64,000 nucleotides of DNA, from positions 558,001 through 622,000 of the forward strand of contig NZ_JAPIUX010000001.1 of NCBI RefSeq assembly GCF_026240015.1, read 5' to 3'. A program made the translations under genes and the position numbers. The notes under the pieces were generated by a model. It saw only the letters and a program-made list of their open reading frames with translations. It had not been told where the DNA came from and did no database searches. Within the stretch, counting starts at the first letter, position 1, and the number at the start of each line of letters is the position of its first letter. Source of the stretch: Acetobacter farinalis (GTDB lineage: Bacteria > Pseudomonadota > Alphaproteobacteria > Acetobacterales > Acetobacteraceae). This document shows, in pieces, positions 1 to 8,266 of this stretch.

Positions 1-384
1 CAAGGCGTAGCACCGCGTGTGCTGTCCCGTATGCAGGCGGGCTTGCAGCGTGATGCCGGGCAGGTGGTGAACAGTTTTCGCGCCCGGTGCGGCGCAGAAC
101 CCGCGGCCGCGCACGATCTGTGCGTGCCAGCACTGGCGGACGGGCTGAACGGGTTGATGACGCTGGATGCACGGCCTGTTTTGGCGCATCTGGCCGGGAA
201 TGTGAGGATTCTGGCGGGCGAGCAGGACCCAATTGTTAGCCCGGATATGACACGGGCTTCCCTTCCGGCCGGTGTGCCGGTTGAATGGCAGGGCGAGGGG
301 GGCCACATGCTGCCGCTCACGCATCCGCATATCTGCGCCGGGGCTGTGCGGCGCATGATGTCTGAAACGATGGAAAAGCCATGA
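1..384 (+). CDS. Alpha/beta hydrolase, C-terminal part (probable pimeloyl-ACP methyl ester esterase)
   Basis: Partial gene: the frame is open from base 1, so the start lies upstream of the window and only the last 127 residues are seen. The two late catalytic elements of an alpha/beta hydrolase are present: an Asp in GEQDP and a His in GGHMLPLTHP near the C terminus. The stop overlaps the start of the fused bioC-bioD gene by 4 bp (ATGA), which points to a biotin operon. By context it is probably the esterase that removes the methyl group BioC adds to the pimelate precursor (BioH-type role). The hydrolase fold is well supported; the BioH role is inferred from the neighbour. Confidence 0.75.
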   Translation, partial: QGVAPRVLSRMQAGLQRDAGQVVNSFRARCGAEPAAAHDLCVPALADGLNGLMTLDARPVLAHLAGNVRILAGEQDPIVSPDMTRASLPAGVPVEWQGEGGHMLPLTHPHICAGAVRRMMSETMEKP

Positions 385-1805
385 CTGACGCCTCTTCTCA
401 CGCCCGACACGTCCGAATTCAGCAAAGTTTTGACTCCGCTGAGGCGTATGAGGCCACCGCCGTGCTGCAACGTGTGGCGGCCCGGCGTCTGTTTGAAGAG
501 ATCCAGAGACGGCTGGCAGGCCGCGTGCCGACCCGCATTCTGGAAATTGGCTGCGGCACGGGCTTTCTGACGGAGTTGCTTCACAGGGCATGGCCTCAGG
601 CGGAGCTGGTGGCGACAGATCTGGCCCCACGCATGCTGGAGCGCGCCCGCGCGCGCGTTGGCAATACCGTGCGGTTTTATGAGATGGATGCCGCCCGCCC
701 CGATGTTTCAGGGCCGTTTGACCTGATTTGCGGTAATCTGGTTTTTCAGTGGCTGGACGCACCACAAACAGTTTTGCGCACGCTGACTGGCCTGCTGGCT
801 CCCGGCGGGGTGGTCGGGGTTTCAACCCTGCTGGCAGGGACATTTGAGGAATGGCAGAGGGCCTGCGCTGCGGAAGGGCTTGCGGCCGCAACACCGGAGT
901 ATCCCGCAGAGCAGGCCCTTCAGGCATGGCAGCCCGACCTGTGTTCCGGGCGCTGGGTGGCGGAACGCTGCCTCCAGTCCTTTGAGGACGGTCTGGCTTT
1001 TGTCAGGCATCTGAAAGATACGGGGGCATCTGTGCCACGGGAAGGGCGGCGGCCGTTTTCTCCGGCGCAGTTGCGGCGTGTTTTACGGCGTTTTGAAAAA
1101 GCTGGCGCTGTTGTGACCTGGAATCTGGCCTATGGCTGTTTTCAGAAGCCGCAGCGTGCCGGGGTTTTTGTGACCGGAACAGATACCGGTGTGGGAAAAA
1201 CCCTGACGTCCGCCTGTCTGGTGCAGGCCTGGAAGGCGCTCTACTGGAAACCACTGCAAAGCGGCCTTGCGGATGAGGCGGGGGATACCGCAACGGTTCA
1301 GGCATTGAGCGGGTGCGCGGTGGAGGACTGCTTTGCTCCTGCTGGAGCTTATCAGGCACCGCTCTCCCCTCTGGCAGCGGCACAGGCGGAAGGGGCGGAG
1401 ATTGACCCGGCAGGCCTAATTCTTCCTCTGGATCAGGCCGAGCGTCCTTTGGTGGTGGAAGGGGCTGGCGGCCTGATGGTGCCAGCCACAGAAACACTGA
1501 TGATGATTGATCTGGCAGAACGTTGGGGGCTGCCGGTTGTGCTGGTTGCCCGCAGCGGGCTGGGCACCCTGAACCATACCCTTTTGAGTCTGGAGGCCCT
1601 GCGTGCGCGTGGGCTGGCTGTTGCGGGTGTGGTGTTCAGCGGGCCGCTTAATCCGGAAAACAGCCGTACAATTCAGGAAAAAGGACGGGTGCGCATTCTG
1701 GCAGCACTTCCGCAGCAGGAGAAGATTACGGCTCAGAGTGTTGTGGAGCTGAGCCGTTTGCTTCCCTCATGGCGTGATGTCTGCACACCCGTGCAGGATC
1801 AATGA
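381..1805 (+). CDS. bioC-bioD: Fused malonyl-ACP O-methyltransferase (BioC) and dethiobiotin synthetase (BioD)
   Basis: One continuous 474-residue frame carries two biotin enzymes. Residues 1 to about 255 are a SAM methyltransferase of the BioC type, with the SAM-binding loop LEIGCGTG at 54-61; BioC methylates malonyl-ACP to start pimelate synthesis. Residues about 260-474 are a nearly full-length BioD. It has the P-loop GTDTGVGKT at 266-274, the conserved Lys in WKPLQSG at 290 and VEGAGG at 359-364; BioD closes the ureido ring using ATP and CO2. There is no stop or frame change at the junction, and only about ten residues link the domains. The start overlaps the upstream esterase stop by 4 bp, and the 3' end overlaps the convergent lexA by 7 bp. 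The two activities are normally separate proteins. Confidence 0.9.
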   Translation: MTDASSHARHVRIQQSFDSAEAYEATAVLQRVAARRLFEEIQRRLAGRVPTRILEIGCGTGFLTELLHRAWPQAELVATDLAPRMLERARARVGNTVRFYEMDAARPDVSGPFDLICGNLVFQWLDAPQTVLRTLTGLLAPGGVVGVSTLLAGTFEEWQRACAAEGLAAATPEYPAEQALQAWQPDLCSGRWVAERCLQSFEDGLAFVRHLKDTGASVPREGRRPFSPAQLRRVLRRFEKAGAVVTWNLAYGCFQKPQRAGVFVTGTDTGVGKTLTSACLVQAWKALYWKPLQSGLADEAGDTATVQALSGCAVEDCFAPAGAYQAPLSPLAAAQAEGAEIDPAGLILPLDQAERPLVVEGAGGLMVPATETLMMIDLAERWGLPVVLVARSGLGTLNHTLLSLEALRARGLAVAGVVFSGPLNPENSRTIQEKGRVRILAALPQQEKITAQSVVELSRLLPSWRDVCTPVQDQ

Positions 1806-2464
1806 TACCGGCGGATCAATCCGGCCAGTTTCCCCTGAATATGCAGGCGTTCGGCTGGCACAATGCGGGTTTCATAACGCGGGTTGGCGGGCTCGAGCGC
1901 GATGGTGTTGCCCTTGCGGCGCAGGCGCTTGAGCGTGACTTCACTGTTATCAATCAGAGCGACGATAATCTGGCCATTCTCAGCATCTTCCGCACGGCGG
2001 ATAATCACGTGATCTCCGTCCATGATGCCGGCGTCAATCATCGAATCTCCGGCGACTTCCAGAGCGTAGAACTCTCCTGAGCCGATCATGTCTTTCGGGA
2101 TATCCAGAAACGTATCGGTTTCAGCCAGAGCTTCAATCGGCAAACCCGCGGCAATGCGGCCATAGAGCGGAATTTTCAGAGCACTGTTCTGCTGGCGTAC
2201 GAAATCTCCCCGGACCACATTGGCGGGCAGGGCTTCAGACGCGGAAGCAATTTCGGGAAGGTGAATCACTTCCAGCGCGCGTGCCCGGTGATGGTGGCGG
2301 CGCAGGAAGCCGCGTTCTTCCAGTCCGGAAATCAGGCGGTGGATGCCGGACTTGGACCGCAGGCCCATGGCATCTTTCATTTCATCGAAAGAAGGAGAAA
2401 AACCCGTCTGCTTGAGGTGGGAATCAATAAAAAGCAGCAGTTTGTGCTGTTTGCGGGTCAGCAT
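1799..2464 (-). CDS. lexA: LexA, SOS repressor and self-cleaving serine protease
   Basis: 221 residues. The N-terminal winged helix-turn-helix covers about residues 1-65 (FSPSFDEMKDAMGL region). The C-terminal S24 peptidase domain has the Ala-Gly cleavage site at 106-107 (GRIAAGLP), the nucleophile Ser141 in GDSMIDAG and the general base Lys179 in VTLKR. LexA represses DNA-damage genes and inactivates itself when stimulated by RecA filaments. The start is supported by GAGG about 7 nt upstream. A GTTC-N7-GTTC operator lies 46 bp upstream, so autoregulation is expected. The stop overlaps the convergent bioC-bioD gene. Confidence 0.97.
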   Translation of the reverse strand: MLTRKQHKLLLFIDSHLKQTGFSPSFDEMKDAMGLRSKSGIHRLISGLEERGFLRRHHHRARALEVIHLPEIASASEALPANVVRGDFVRQQNSALKIPLYGRIAAGLPIEALAETDTFLDIPKDMIGSGEFYALEVAGDSMIDAGIMDGDHVIIRRAEDAENGQIIVALIDNSEVTLKRLRRKGNTIALEPANPRYETRIVPAERLHIQGKLAGLIRRYH

Positions 2465-2509
2465 GCGGCACCTCGGAGCAGATATGTGTTTTTGTATTTA
2501 TAGAAGTTT

Positions 2510-2538
2510 GTTCTATATAAGTTCTCTTTTTTGGTCAA
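2510..2538 (-). promoter_or_regulatory. lexA promoter with SOS box (GTTC-N7-GTTC)
   Basis: Bases 2510-2513 and 2521-2524 are both GTTC, separated by exactly seven bases; this is the LexA operator form known from alphaproteobacteria (GAAC-N7-GAAC on the other strand). On the minus strand a -35-like TTGACC lies at 2538-2533, and AT-rich -10 candidates (TATAGA, TAGAAC) overlap the box. Bound LexA would therefore block polymerase. The operator match is exact; the -35/-10 assignment is inferred. Confidence 0.8.
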
Positions 2539-2721
2539 GGGGTTATTCTACCAGTCCTGATGTTTTCTGCATCCTTTCCGGCGTGTGTGAAATTTGCAGC
2601 CCTGTGTCCCGGTTGCTGCCTGTGGCGGGCTCGGGCAGACTGAGGGAGCGGGTTTCATCAAAATAAACAGGATTGTCTGGAAAACGGAGTATCGCCTGTT
2701 GCTGGCGGCAATATCAAAGCA

Positions 2722-4050
2722 TTGAAAAGAGTTTGTTTTAAAAAGATCCTATCGGCCCAGATGGCCTTTGTGGCGGCCGTTTTTCTCACCCCGTCCCGGG
2801 CCGGAGCCCAGAGTGCTTCATCTCCCCAGAGCACCAGTGAGACCTATAATTTTGACGGACGCCTGACACAGGACTGGGGCGGCGTGCGGCGTGTGCTGGC
2901 TGAGCATGGCGTGGATCTGCAGCTGACAGACCAGAACGAATTCTGGGCAGTGCCCGTGGGCGGCAGCAAGCCTTCAAACACCTATATCGCCATGACAACG
3001 GCGCAGCTTTCCCTGAACCTCGAGCATCTTGTTCATCTGCCGCTGGGCACTCTTGGCATCAGCGGCGTTGATATACGCGGGCACCCCTTCAGTAACCAGC
3101 GGCTGTATGTGTTCAATCAGGTTTCGGGCATTGAGGCCGATGTGAACCTGAGGCTCTATGAGGTATGGTATGGGCAGACATTCCTGCACAAGCGGCTCGA
3201 TATGCGGGTTGGCAGGCTCGATTTCAGCCATGACTTCATGCAGAGCGACACCAGCCAGTCCTTTCTGAACGCCTCCTTCACCTGGCCCATGGTGCCGGAT
3301 AACAACCTGTATGATCAGGGGCCTGCATCCCCGCTGGGCACGCCTGCCGTCAGGGCGAAATACAGGCTTTCTGGTAACTGGACGGTTCTGGCCGCTGTGG
3401 GGGATGATAACCCGATTGGTGCCAGCTTCCTGAATGACACCGACCCCTGGAACCAGAATCAGGACCCCGGCGGCCTGCGGTTTCACTTTGGCACCGGCGC
3501 GCTGATGTTTCTTGAGGCGCAGTATCATACCAACATGCTGGGCGAGAGCGGGACTTACAAGATTGGTGGATATGGCGATACAGGCCGTTTTCCCGATCAG
3601 GCAGACCCGACGGTGCGGCACCGGGGCAACTGGACATTTTATGTGGTGGCGGACCAGATTCTGGCCCGCCTTTCCGGTACCCGGACGGTGGCAGGCTTTG
3701 TGCGGGTCACATGGGCTCCGCCAACGGACAGGAACCAGATTGCGAATGCGGCGGATACCGGGATTGTGCTGAATGCGCCGTTTCAGAGAGCTGCCGACGT
3801 GCTTGGGCTGGGGTTTGGCTATGGAGAGGCCAGTCCTGTCCTGCGGCGTGCCAGACGGCAGGCAGGCCAGCCAGCGCCGCATGCCGAGTCTCATCTGGAA
3901 CTGACCTATCTGGTTCAGGCTACACCCTGGCTTCAGATCCAGCCTGATATACAGGGCATGCTCTCCCCCAGTGGTGGTGTGCTGAGCATCTCAGGCCGGA
4001 AGGTGCGGGATGAGGCTGTTTTTGGCCTGCATTCCAACGTTGCGTTCTGA
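2722..4050 (+). CDS. Carbohydrate-selective outer-membrane porin, OprB family
   Basis: 442 residues. The N terminus is a Sec signal peptide (basic MKR start, hydrophobic core, likely cut after Ala29 in RAGA-Q). The mature part matches OprB porins: LTQDWGGVRRVLAEHG near the start, alternating beta strands throughout, and a final Phe (SNVAF) typical for outer-membrane barrel insertion. OprB porins let sugars cross the outer membrane, which suits an organism with periplasmic sugar oxidation. The chosen start is TTG, because it gives the basic N region; an ATG at 2761 would shorten the signal. The ribosome site is weak. The substrate cannot be read from sequence. Confidence 0.85.
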   Translation: MKRVCFKKILSAQMAFVAAVFLTPSRAGAQSASSPQSTSETYNFDGRLTQDWGGVRRVLAEHGVDLQLTDQNEFWAVPVGGSKPSNTYIAMTTAQLSLNLEHLVHLPLGTLGISGVDIRGHPFSNQRLYVFNQVSGIEADVNLRLYEVWYGQTFLHKRLDMRVGRLDFSHDFMQSDTSQSFLNASFTWPMVPDNNLYDQGPASPLGTPAVRAKYRLSGNWTVLAAVGDDNPIGASFLNDTDPWNQNQDPGGLRFHFGTGALMFLEAQYHTNMLGESGTYKIGGYGDTGRFPDQADPTVRHRGNWTFYVVADQILARLSGTRTVAGFVRVTWAPPTDRNQIANAADTGIVLNAPFQRAADVLGLGFGYGEASPVLRRARRQAGQPAPHAESHLELTYLVQATPWLQIQPDIQGMLSPSGGVLSISGRKVRDEAVFGLHSNVAF

Positions 4051-4058
4051 AGGGTCTT

Positions 4059-5258
4059 TTACGGCAGGCGCAGAATGCGGCAGGGCGTTCCTGCTTTTTC
4101 TGCGGGTGCGAAAGGGGCCCGGAGCAGCAGGGCCTGACTTTGCGCAAAAATATTCAACTGGGCTGAGTCCTGTGAGCTGAACGGTGTTACCAGCGGCGGG
4201 TGCCCGTTGCTCTGTGGTGTCAGGCGGCAGCGCATAAAATCCAGCCGCTGGTCATTTTCCCCCACATCCGCCCCCAGCAGGGCGGGTTCCGTCTCCATCT
4301 CTTCCGGCACCGTCTGGCCGAGCAGTTTGCGCAGGGCAGGGGCCACGAAGATGAGGCTGCACACCAGTGCTGCCACGGGGTTGCCCGGCAGGCCAAGAAC
4401 CGGTGTGTGGCCAAGCTGGCCGAACATGAGCGGCTTGCCGGGGCGCATGGCAATTTTCCAGAAATCCAGCGTGAGCCCGTGAGCCTCCAGAGTGCTGCGG
4501 ACGCGGTCATACGTGCCCACGCTGGCCCCGCCGATTGTCACCAGCATATCCAGTGTGTGCGTCTGCGCGATGGCGGCGGAGAGTGAGTCGGCATTATCCT
4601 GCGCGAGAGGCAGCAGGATGGCCTCTGCGCCCAGAGACTGAAGCAGGGCGATGATCATGAACGCGCCGGAATTCACGATGGAGTCCGCACTGGCCGGGTC
4701 ACCCGGCAGAACAATTTCATCCCCCGTAGCCAGAACACCAATGCGCGGGCGGCGCGAGACAGGCAGCCAGATGTGCCCCCCGGCGGCGGCCAGCCCGATA
4801 TCGCGCGGGCCGAGCAGCCTGCCCGCGGGCAGAAGGGTATCACCCGTATGGAAGTCCTGCCCGGCATGGCGGATAAACTGGCCCTGACGCCCGGCGCTGA
4901 GAAGGGTTGCGCTCTCACCCTCCCGGCGCACGTTTTCCTGAATCATGACCATATCGGCCCCGGCAGGGATCTGGCTGCCGGTAAACAGCCTGAGGCAGGT
5001 GCCGCGTTCTACAGTCTGGCTGGAAGGGTGGCCTGCGGGGGCTTCCCCGATAATGCGCAGCACAGCACCTTCCCGCGCGTCTTCCGCCTTCAGGGCGTAC
5101 CCATCCATGGAGGAGACGGAAACCGGGGGATTGGAGAGGCGGGCGGAGAGCGGAGAGGCCAGTACACGGCCGCATCCATTGGCCAGAGAAACGGTTTCCA
5201 GACCACAGGGTGAGATTTTTTCAAGGATTCGGGCGCGCGCAATAGCCACATCCAGCAT
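4059..5258 (-). CDS. moeA: Molybdopterin molybdenumtransferase MoeA
   Basis: 399 residues, the usual MoeA length. MoeA inserts molybdate into adenylylated molybdopterin. Visible family motifs are SSMDGYAL near residue 50, ATGDEIV, the TIGGASVGTYD loop (usually TSGGVSVGDYD), GKPLMFG and GLPGNPVA. The gene converges on the OprB gene with 8 bp between stops. No other molybdenum-cofactor gene is adjacent; moaA is about 25 kb away in this window. Confidence 0.95.
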   Translation of the reverse strand: MLDVAIARARILEKISPCGLETVSLANGCGRVLASPLSARLSNPPVSVSSMDGYALKAEDAREGAVLRIIGEAPAGHPSSQTVERGTCLRLFTGSQIPAGADMVMIQENVRREGESATLLSAGRQGQFIRHAGQDFHTGDTLLPAGRLLGPRDIGLAAAGGHIWLPVSRRPRIGVLATGDEIVLPGDPASADSIVNSGAFMIIALLQSLGAEAILLPLAQDNADSLSAAIAQTHTLDMLVTIGGASVGTYDRVRSTLEAHGLTLDFWKIAMRPGKPLMFGQLGHTPVLGLPGNPVAALVCSLIFVAPALRKLLGQTVPEEMETEPALLGADVGENDQRLDFMRCRLTPQSNGHPPLVTPFSSQDSAQLNIFAQSQALLLRAPFAPAEKAGTPCRILRLP

Positions 5259-5308
5259 GTTTTTTTACTCCTTTCGGCTATTCCCACGCCAGAATGATGC
5301 AAGAATGC

Positions 5309-5337
5309 TTGACGTTTGGCTCTTGTATGCGCATTTT
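5309..5337 (+). promoter_or_regulatory. Possible rpmG promoter
   Basis: A good -35 hexamer TTGACG at 5309-5314 is followed after 17 bases by a poor -10 (CATTTT, 5332-5337), about 70 bp before rpmG. Position and -35 fit a ribosomal-protein promoter; the -10 does not fit well, so this is tentative. Confidence 0.3.
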
Positions 5338-5409
5338 GCCGGCACTTGAACACCACCCGAACACGTGCAGGAGCGTTGCCGGGTTTAACGATGCTCTGCT
5401 GAGGACGCT

Positions 5410-5577
5410 ATGGCCAAGACCAATGTTATCAAAATCCGTCTCGTTTCCACGGCGGACACCGGTTACTTCTACGTCACCAAGAAGAACGCTCGCGCGCACA
5501 CCGGCAAGATGGAACTGAAGAAGTACGATCCCGTTGCCCGCAAGCACGTCGTGTTCCGCGAAGCAAAGATCAAATAA
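5410..5577 (+). CDS. rpmG: 50S ribosomal protein bL33
   Basis: 55-residue protein, highly basic, beginning MAKTNVIKIRLVSTADTGYF and ending REAKIK. The TGYFYVTKKN segment is characteristic of bL33, a component of the large ribosomal subunit near the E site. It has only one Cys-free form here: the paired cysteines of zinc-binding L33 variants are absent, so it is the C-minus type. A GAGG ribosome site lies 5 nt before the ATG. It is monocistronic, followed 30 bp later by a strong terminator. Confidence 0.97.
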   Translation: MAKTNVIKIRLVSTADTGYFYVTKKNARAHTGKMELKKYDPVARKHVVFREAKIK

Positions 5578-5606
5578 TCTTTTCCGTTCTGGAGAAGATC
5601 AAAAAG

Positions 5607-5633
5607 GCGGCTCCTCAGGGAGCCGCTTTTTTT
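5607..5633 (+). terminator. Rho-independent terminator of rpmG
   Basis: Perfect 8-bp stem GCGGCTCC (5607-5614) and GGAGCCGC (5619-5626) with a 4-base loop, followed directly by seven T. Confidence 0.93.
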
Positions 5634-5650
5634 ATGCGCATTTTCCAAAG

Positions 5651-5680
5651 AAAAACCCCGCCAGAGAGTTCTGCGGGGTT
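5651..5680 (-). terminator. Rho-independent terminator of the ftsB-like gene
   Basis: Stem AACCCCGC (5654-5661) and GCGGGGTT (5673-5680). On the minus strand it runs into a T tract (5655-5651). It lies back to back with the rpmG terminator. Confidence 0.85.
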
Positions 5681-5731
5681 CAGGAACGGTCGGATCAGGG
5701 AGAGACGTGCAGGCTGAAGCGGAGAACGGCT

Positions 5732-6061
5732 TCAGTAAAGCGGGTCCCGCCGGTCATACGGCACCACGATATCATTTTTGTCGGCCAGATTGAGCATGGC
5801 GCGGGCGCGCTCATCCAGCGTGTCATTATCCAGAGACTGCTCCCGCAGGCCATTCACGCGCCGGCGCCAGGCAATCTGCTCGGCTGTGGCGTCCTGCTGG
5901 GCCTGCTTTGCCTGATCAAGCAGCACGAGCTGGCTCTGATAGGCCTTGATACCGTGGTCACCCTGCGTGGCGTTCCAGCCGAAATAGGCCGCAATGCCCA
6001 GAAAAACGGTGGGCGGAACAGTGGCGCGCACTACACGCCGGATAAAGCGGCCAATCTTCAC
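5732..6061 (-). CDS. Septum formation initiator, FtsB/DivIC family
   Basis: 109 residues. It has a basic N terminus, one membrane helix at about residues 16-31 and a Gln/Ala-rich stretch at about 38-65 suited to a coiled coil, followed by the short conserved tail (ARAMLNLADKNDIVV). This is the layout of FtsB, a bitopic divisome protein that pairs with FtsL and FtsQ. It lies downstream of eno on the same strand, an arrangement common in proteobacteria, but the eno terminator separates the two. Family is clear; the strict FtsB name is inferred. Confidence 0.85.
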   Translation of the reverse strand: MKIGRFIRRVVRATVPPTVFLGIAAYFGWNATQGDHGIKAYQSQLVLLDQAKQAQQDATAEQIAWRRRVNGLREQSLDNDTLDERARAMLNLADKNDIVVPYDRRDPLY

Positions 6062-6154
6062 GGTCTCAGCGTCCCTTTGCCTCGGAAAATATGATCCTGT
6101 TCATAACTGTATGTCTAAACCATGAATATCTGCACAGGAAAGCTTTTCGGGTAT

Positions 6155-6187
6155 AAAAAAAGCCGTGCTCCGAAGAACACGGCTTTT
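6155..6187 (-). terminator. Rho-independent terminator of eno
   Basis: 10-bp stem AAAAGCCGTG (6158-6167) and CACGGCTTTT (6178-6187) with a 10-base loop. The A run on the plus strand gives a T tract on the minus strand just after the eno stop. Confidence 0.9.
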
Positions 6188-6218
6188 GTGATGCAGGGTG
6201 TGCCCGCGGGCCTGTAGA

Positions 6219-7496
6219 TCAGCTTTTCAGAATCGTCCGGCCTGCATACTGGGCTGCCGTTGCGAGTTCCTGCTCGATACGGATGAGCTGGTTGTATTTT
6301 GCCGTTCTGTCAGAACGGGAGAGAGAGCCCGTCTTGATCTGGCCGCAGTTGGTGGCAACAGCCAGATCGGCAATGATGGCATCTTCCGTCTCACCGGAAC
6401 GATGGCTCATGACCGCAGTGTAGCCCGCCTGCTGGGCAATCTGGACGGCCTGCAGTGTTTCTGTCAGCGTGCCGATCTGGTTGACCTTGACCAGCAGGGA
6501 GTTGCCCACACCGGCCTTGATGCCGCGGCGCAGGCGCTCAGGGTTGGTCACGAACAGATCGTCCCCGACAAGCTGGATTTTCTTGCCCAGTGTCTGCGTC
6601 AGCAGGCTCCAGCCTTCCCAGTCATCTTCCGCCAGACCATCTTCAATGGAGACAATCGGGTAACGGTTGGTGAGGTCTGCCAGCCAGCTGACCATTTCAC
6701 CCGAATCAAGCGTCTTGCCTTCGCCTTTCATGATGTATTTGCCATCACGGAAGAACTCGGTGGAGGCGCAATCCAGCGCGAAGGTGACATCCTCACCCGG
6801 ACGGTAGCCTGCGGCTTCCACTGCACGGGTGATAAAGCCCAGCGCTTCATCAGCTGATTTCAGGGCAGGGGCGAATCCGCCTTCATCCCCAACGTTCGTG
6901 TTGTGGCCCGCGGCATGAAGGGCCTTCTTGAGCTGCGCGAAAATTTCCGCACCCCAGCGGATGGCGTCGGAAACCGTTGGCGCACCCACCGGCTGGATCA
7001 TGAATTCCTGAATATCAATGGGGTTATCGGCATGTTCGCCGCCATTGATGATGTTCATCATGGGCACAGGCAGGATGTGGGCGAACACACCGCCCACATA
7101 GCGGTAGAGAGGCACTTCAAGTTCGGCCGCCGTAGCTTTTGCAACTGCCAGAGACACGCCCAGAATGGCGTTGGCCCCCATGCGGCTCTTATTCGGCGTG
7201 CCGTCCAGATCGATCATCGCATTGTCGATATCAATCTGGTCGGACGATTCCGCGCCCTGCAGGGTGGGCAGAATTTCATTTTCAATATTTTCAATGGCCT
7301 GCAGAACGCCCTTGCCGCCGTAGCGCTTGGGGTCCTTGTCGCGCAGTTCGACGGCTTCATGCGCGCCGGTGGAGGCGCCGGAGGGGACAGCAGCCCGCCC
7401 TTTTGCGCCTGAGGCCAGCTCAACATCCACTTCAACGGCCGGGTTGCCGCGGCTGTCAAGAATTTCACGCGCGATGATATCGACGATGGCACTCAT
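6219..7496 (-). CDS. eno: Enolase (phosphopyruvate hydratase)
   Basis: 425 residues. Enolase interconverts 2-phosphoglycerate and phosphoenolpyruvate. Motifs include EILDSRGNPAVEVDV at the N terminus, SGASTGAHEA, GANAILGVS, the metal-binding SIEDGLAEDDWEGW and GDDLFVTN, the catalytic Lys in LLVKVNQIGTLTE and SHRSGETED. The frame is open far upstream, but the family start MSAIVDI at 7496 has a GGGA ribosome site 11 nt before it, so the longer reading is rejected. A strong terminator follows. Confidence 0.97.
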   Translation of the reverse strand: MSAIVDIIAREILDSRGNPAVEVDVELASGAKGRAAVPSGASTGAHEAVELRDKDPKRYGGKGVLQAIENIENEILPTLQGAESSDQIDIDNAMIDLDGTPNKSRMGANAILGVSLAVAKATAAELEVPLYRYVGGVFAHILPVPMMNIINGGEHADNPIDIQEFMIQPVGAPTVSDAIRWGAEIFAQLKKALHAAGHNTNVGDEGGFAPALKSADEALGFITRAVEAAGYRPGEDVTFALDCASTEFFRDGKYIMKGEGKTLDSGEMVSWLADLTNRYPIVSIEDGLAEDDWEGWSLLTQTLGKKIQLVGDDLFVTNPERLRRGIKAGVGNSLLVKVNQIGTLTETLQAVQIAQQAGYTAVMSHRSGETEDAIIADLAVATNCGQIKTGSLSRSDRTAKYNQLIRIEQELATAAQYAGRTILKS

Positions 7497-7676
7497 AATT
7501 TTCATTCCCGTTTCAGGCGCAGGCGACTTGTCTGCTCCGGATGCGTTGTTTTTCTTTTTGATGCAACGAAACGCGGCAGCGCATGTTCCGCTGGAGTTGC
7601 TAGTGGCCTCCTGTTCGGCTTTTCTGTCAACCAGTTCAGGCCCTGAAATTGTGCAGAGGAGGCACGCCGGACACTT

Positions 7677-8153
7677 ATGAAAAGACTTCCTTTTGTGGCT
7701 GTGGTGCTGGCACTGGCGGGGCTGCTGCCGTTTCTCCTCTGTGCATGCGGAATTGTGTTTTATGCATCCGGTGTGCCCATCCCGAATCTGATGATGGCTT
7801 TTGTTTCCTATGGTGCGGTCTCTCTGGCCTTTTTCGGGGCGGTGCACTGGGGGCTGGCGCTTGAGCCTGCGCCCGTGATCATCACCAGCGGGGCGGACCG
7901 GCTGAACCTTATCCGGATTGCGCTGGGCGTTGTGCCCGCTTTTGTGGGGTGGGTTGCCGCCTGCATGGCGTTTGCGTGGGCTCCTGTGGTCGGCGTTGCG
8001 ATTCTGGCCGTGGCGGTGCCGCTGCTGGCGCTGGTGGAGCGGCAGGGCTGGCGCATGGGAGCATTGCCCAGCGGGTATATGGGCCTGCGGTGGATTATCA
8101 CCGCGGTTACGGAGGCCTGCCTGCTGGTGGTGCTTATGGCGCGCCTGTTCTAG
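7677..8153 (+). CDS. DUF3429 family inner-membrane protein
   Basis: 158 residues with about five hydrophobic helices and little soluble sequence. The segment SYGAVSLAFFGAVHWGLAL (about 42-60) is the hallmark of DUF3429, a widespread proteobacterial membrane family without established function. It is divergent from eno, with a 180-bp shared upstream region. A GGAGG lies about 14 nt before the ATG, slightly far. It is followed by the thiamine operon after 113 bp; no functional link is evident. Confidence 0.8.
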   Translation: MKRLPFVAVVLALAGLLPFLLCACGIVFYASGVPIPNLMMAFVSYGAVSLAFFGAVHWGLALEPAPVIITSGADRLNLIRIALGVVPAFVGWVAACMAFAWAPVVGVAILAVAVPLLALVERQGWRMGALPSGYMGLRWIITAVTEACLLVVLMARLF

Positions 8154-8266
8154 ACAGATCAGGAATGCGAGACGAGGCGCGCGGACCTCTGTCTCCTGTT
8201 GTTGTGTTGTTATAACATGAAAATCCGAACGGGCAGTCCGGATGGACGTGGAAGGATTGAAAGACC

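Noticed and set aside
7497..7847. Long N-terminal extension of enolase
   Set aside because: The reading frame stays open but the family start and a ribosome site are at 7496, and the extension would cross the divergent DUF3429 gene.
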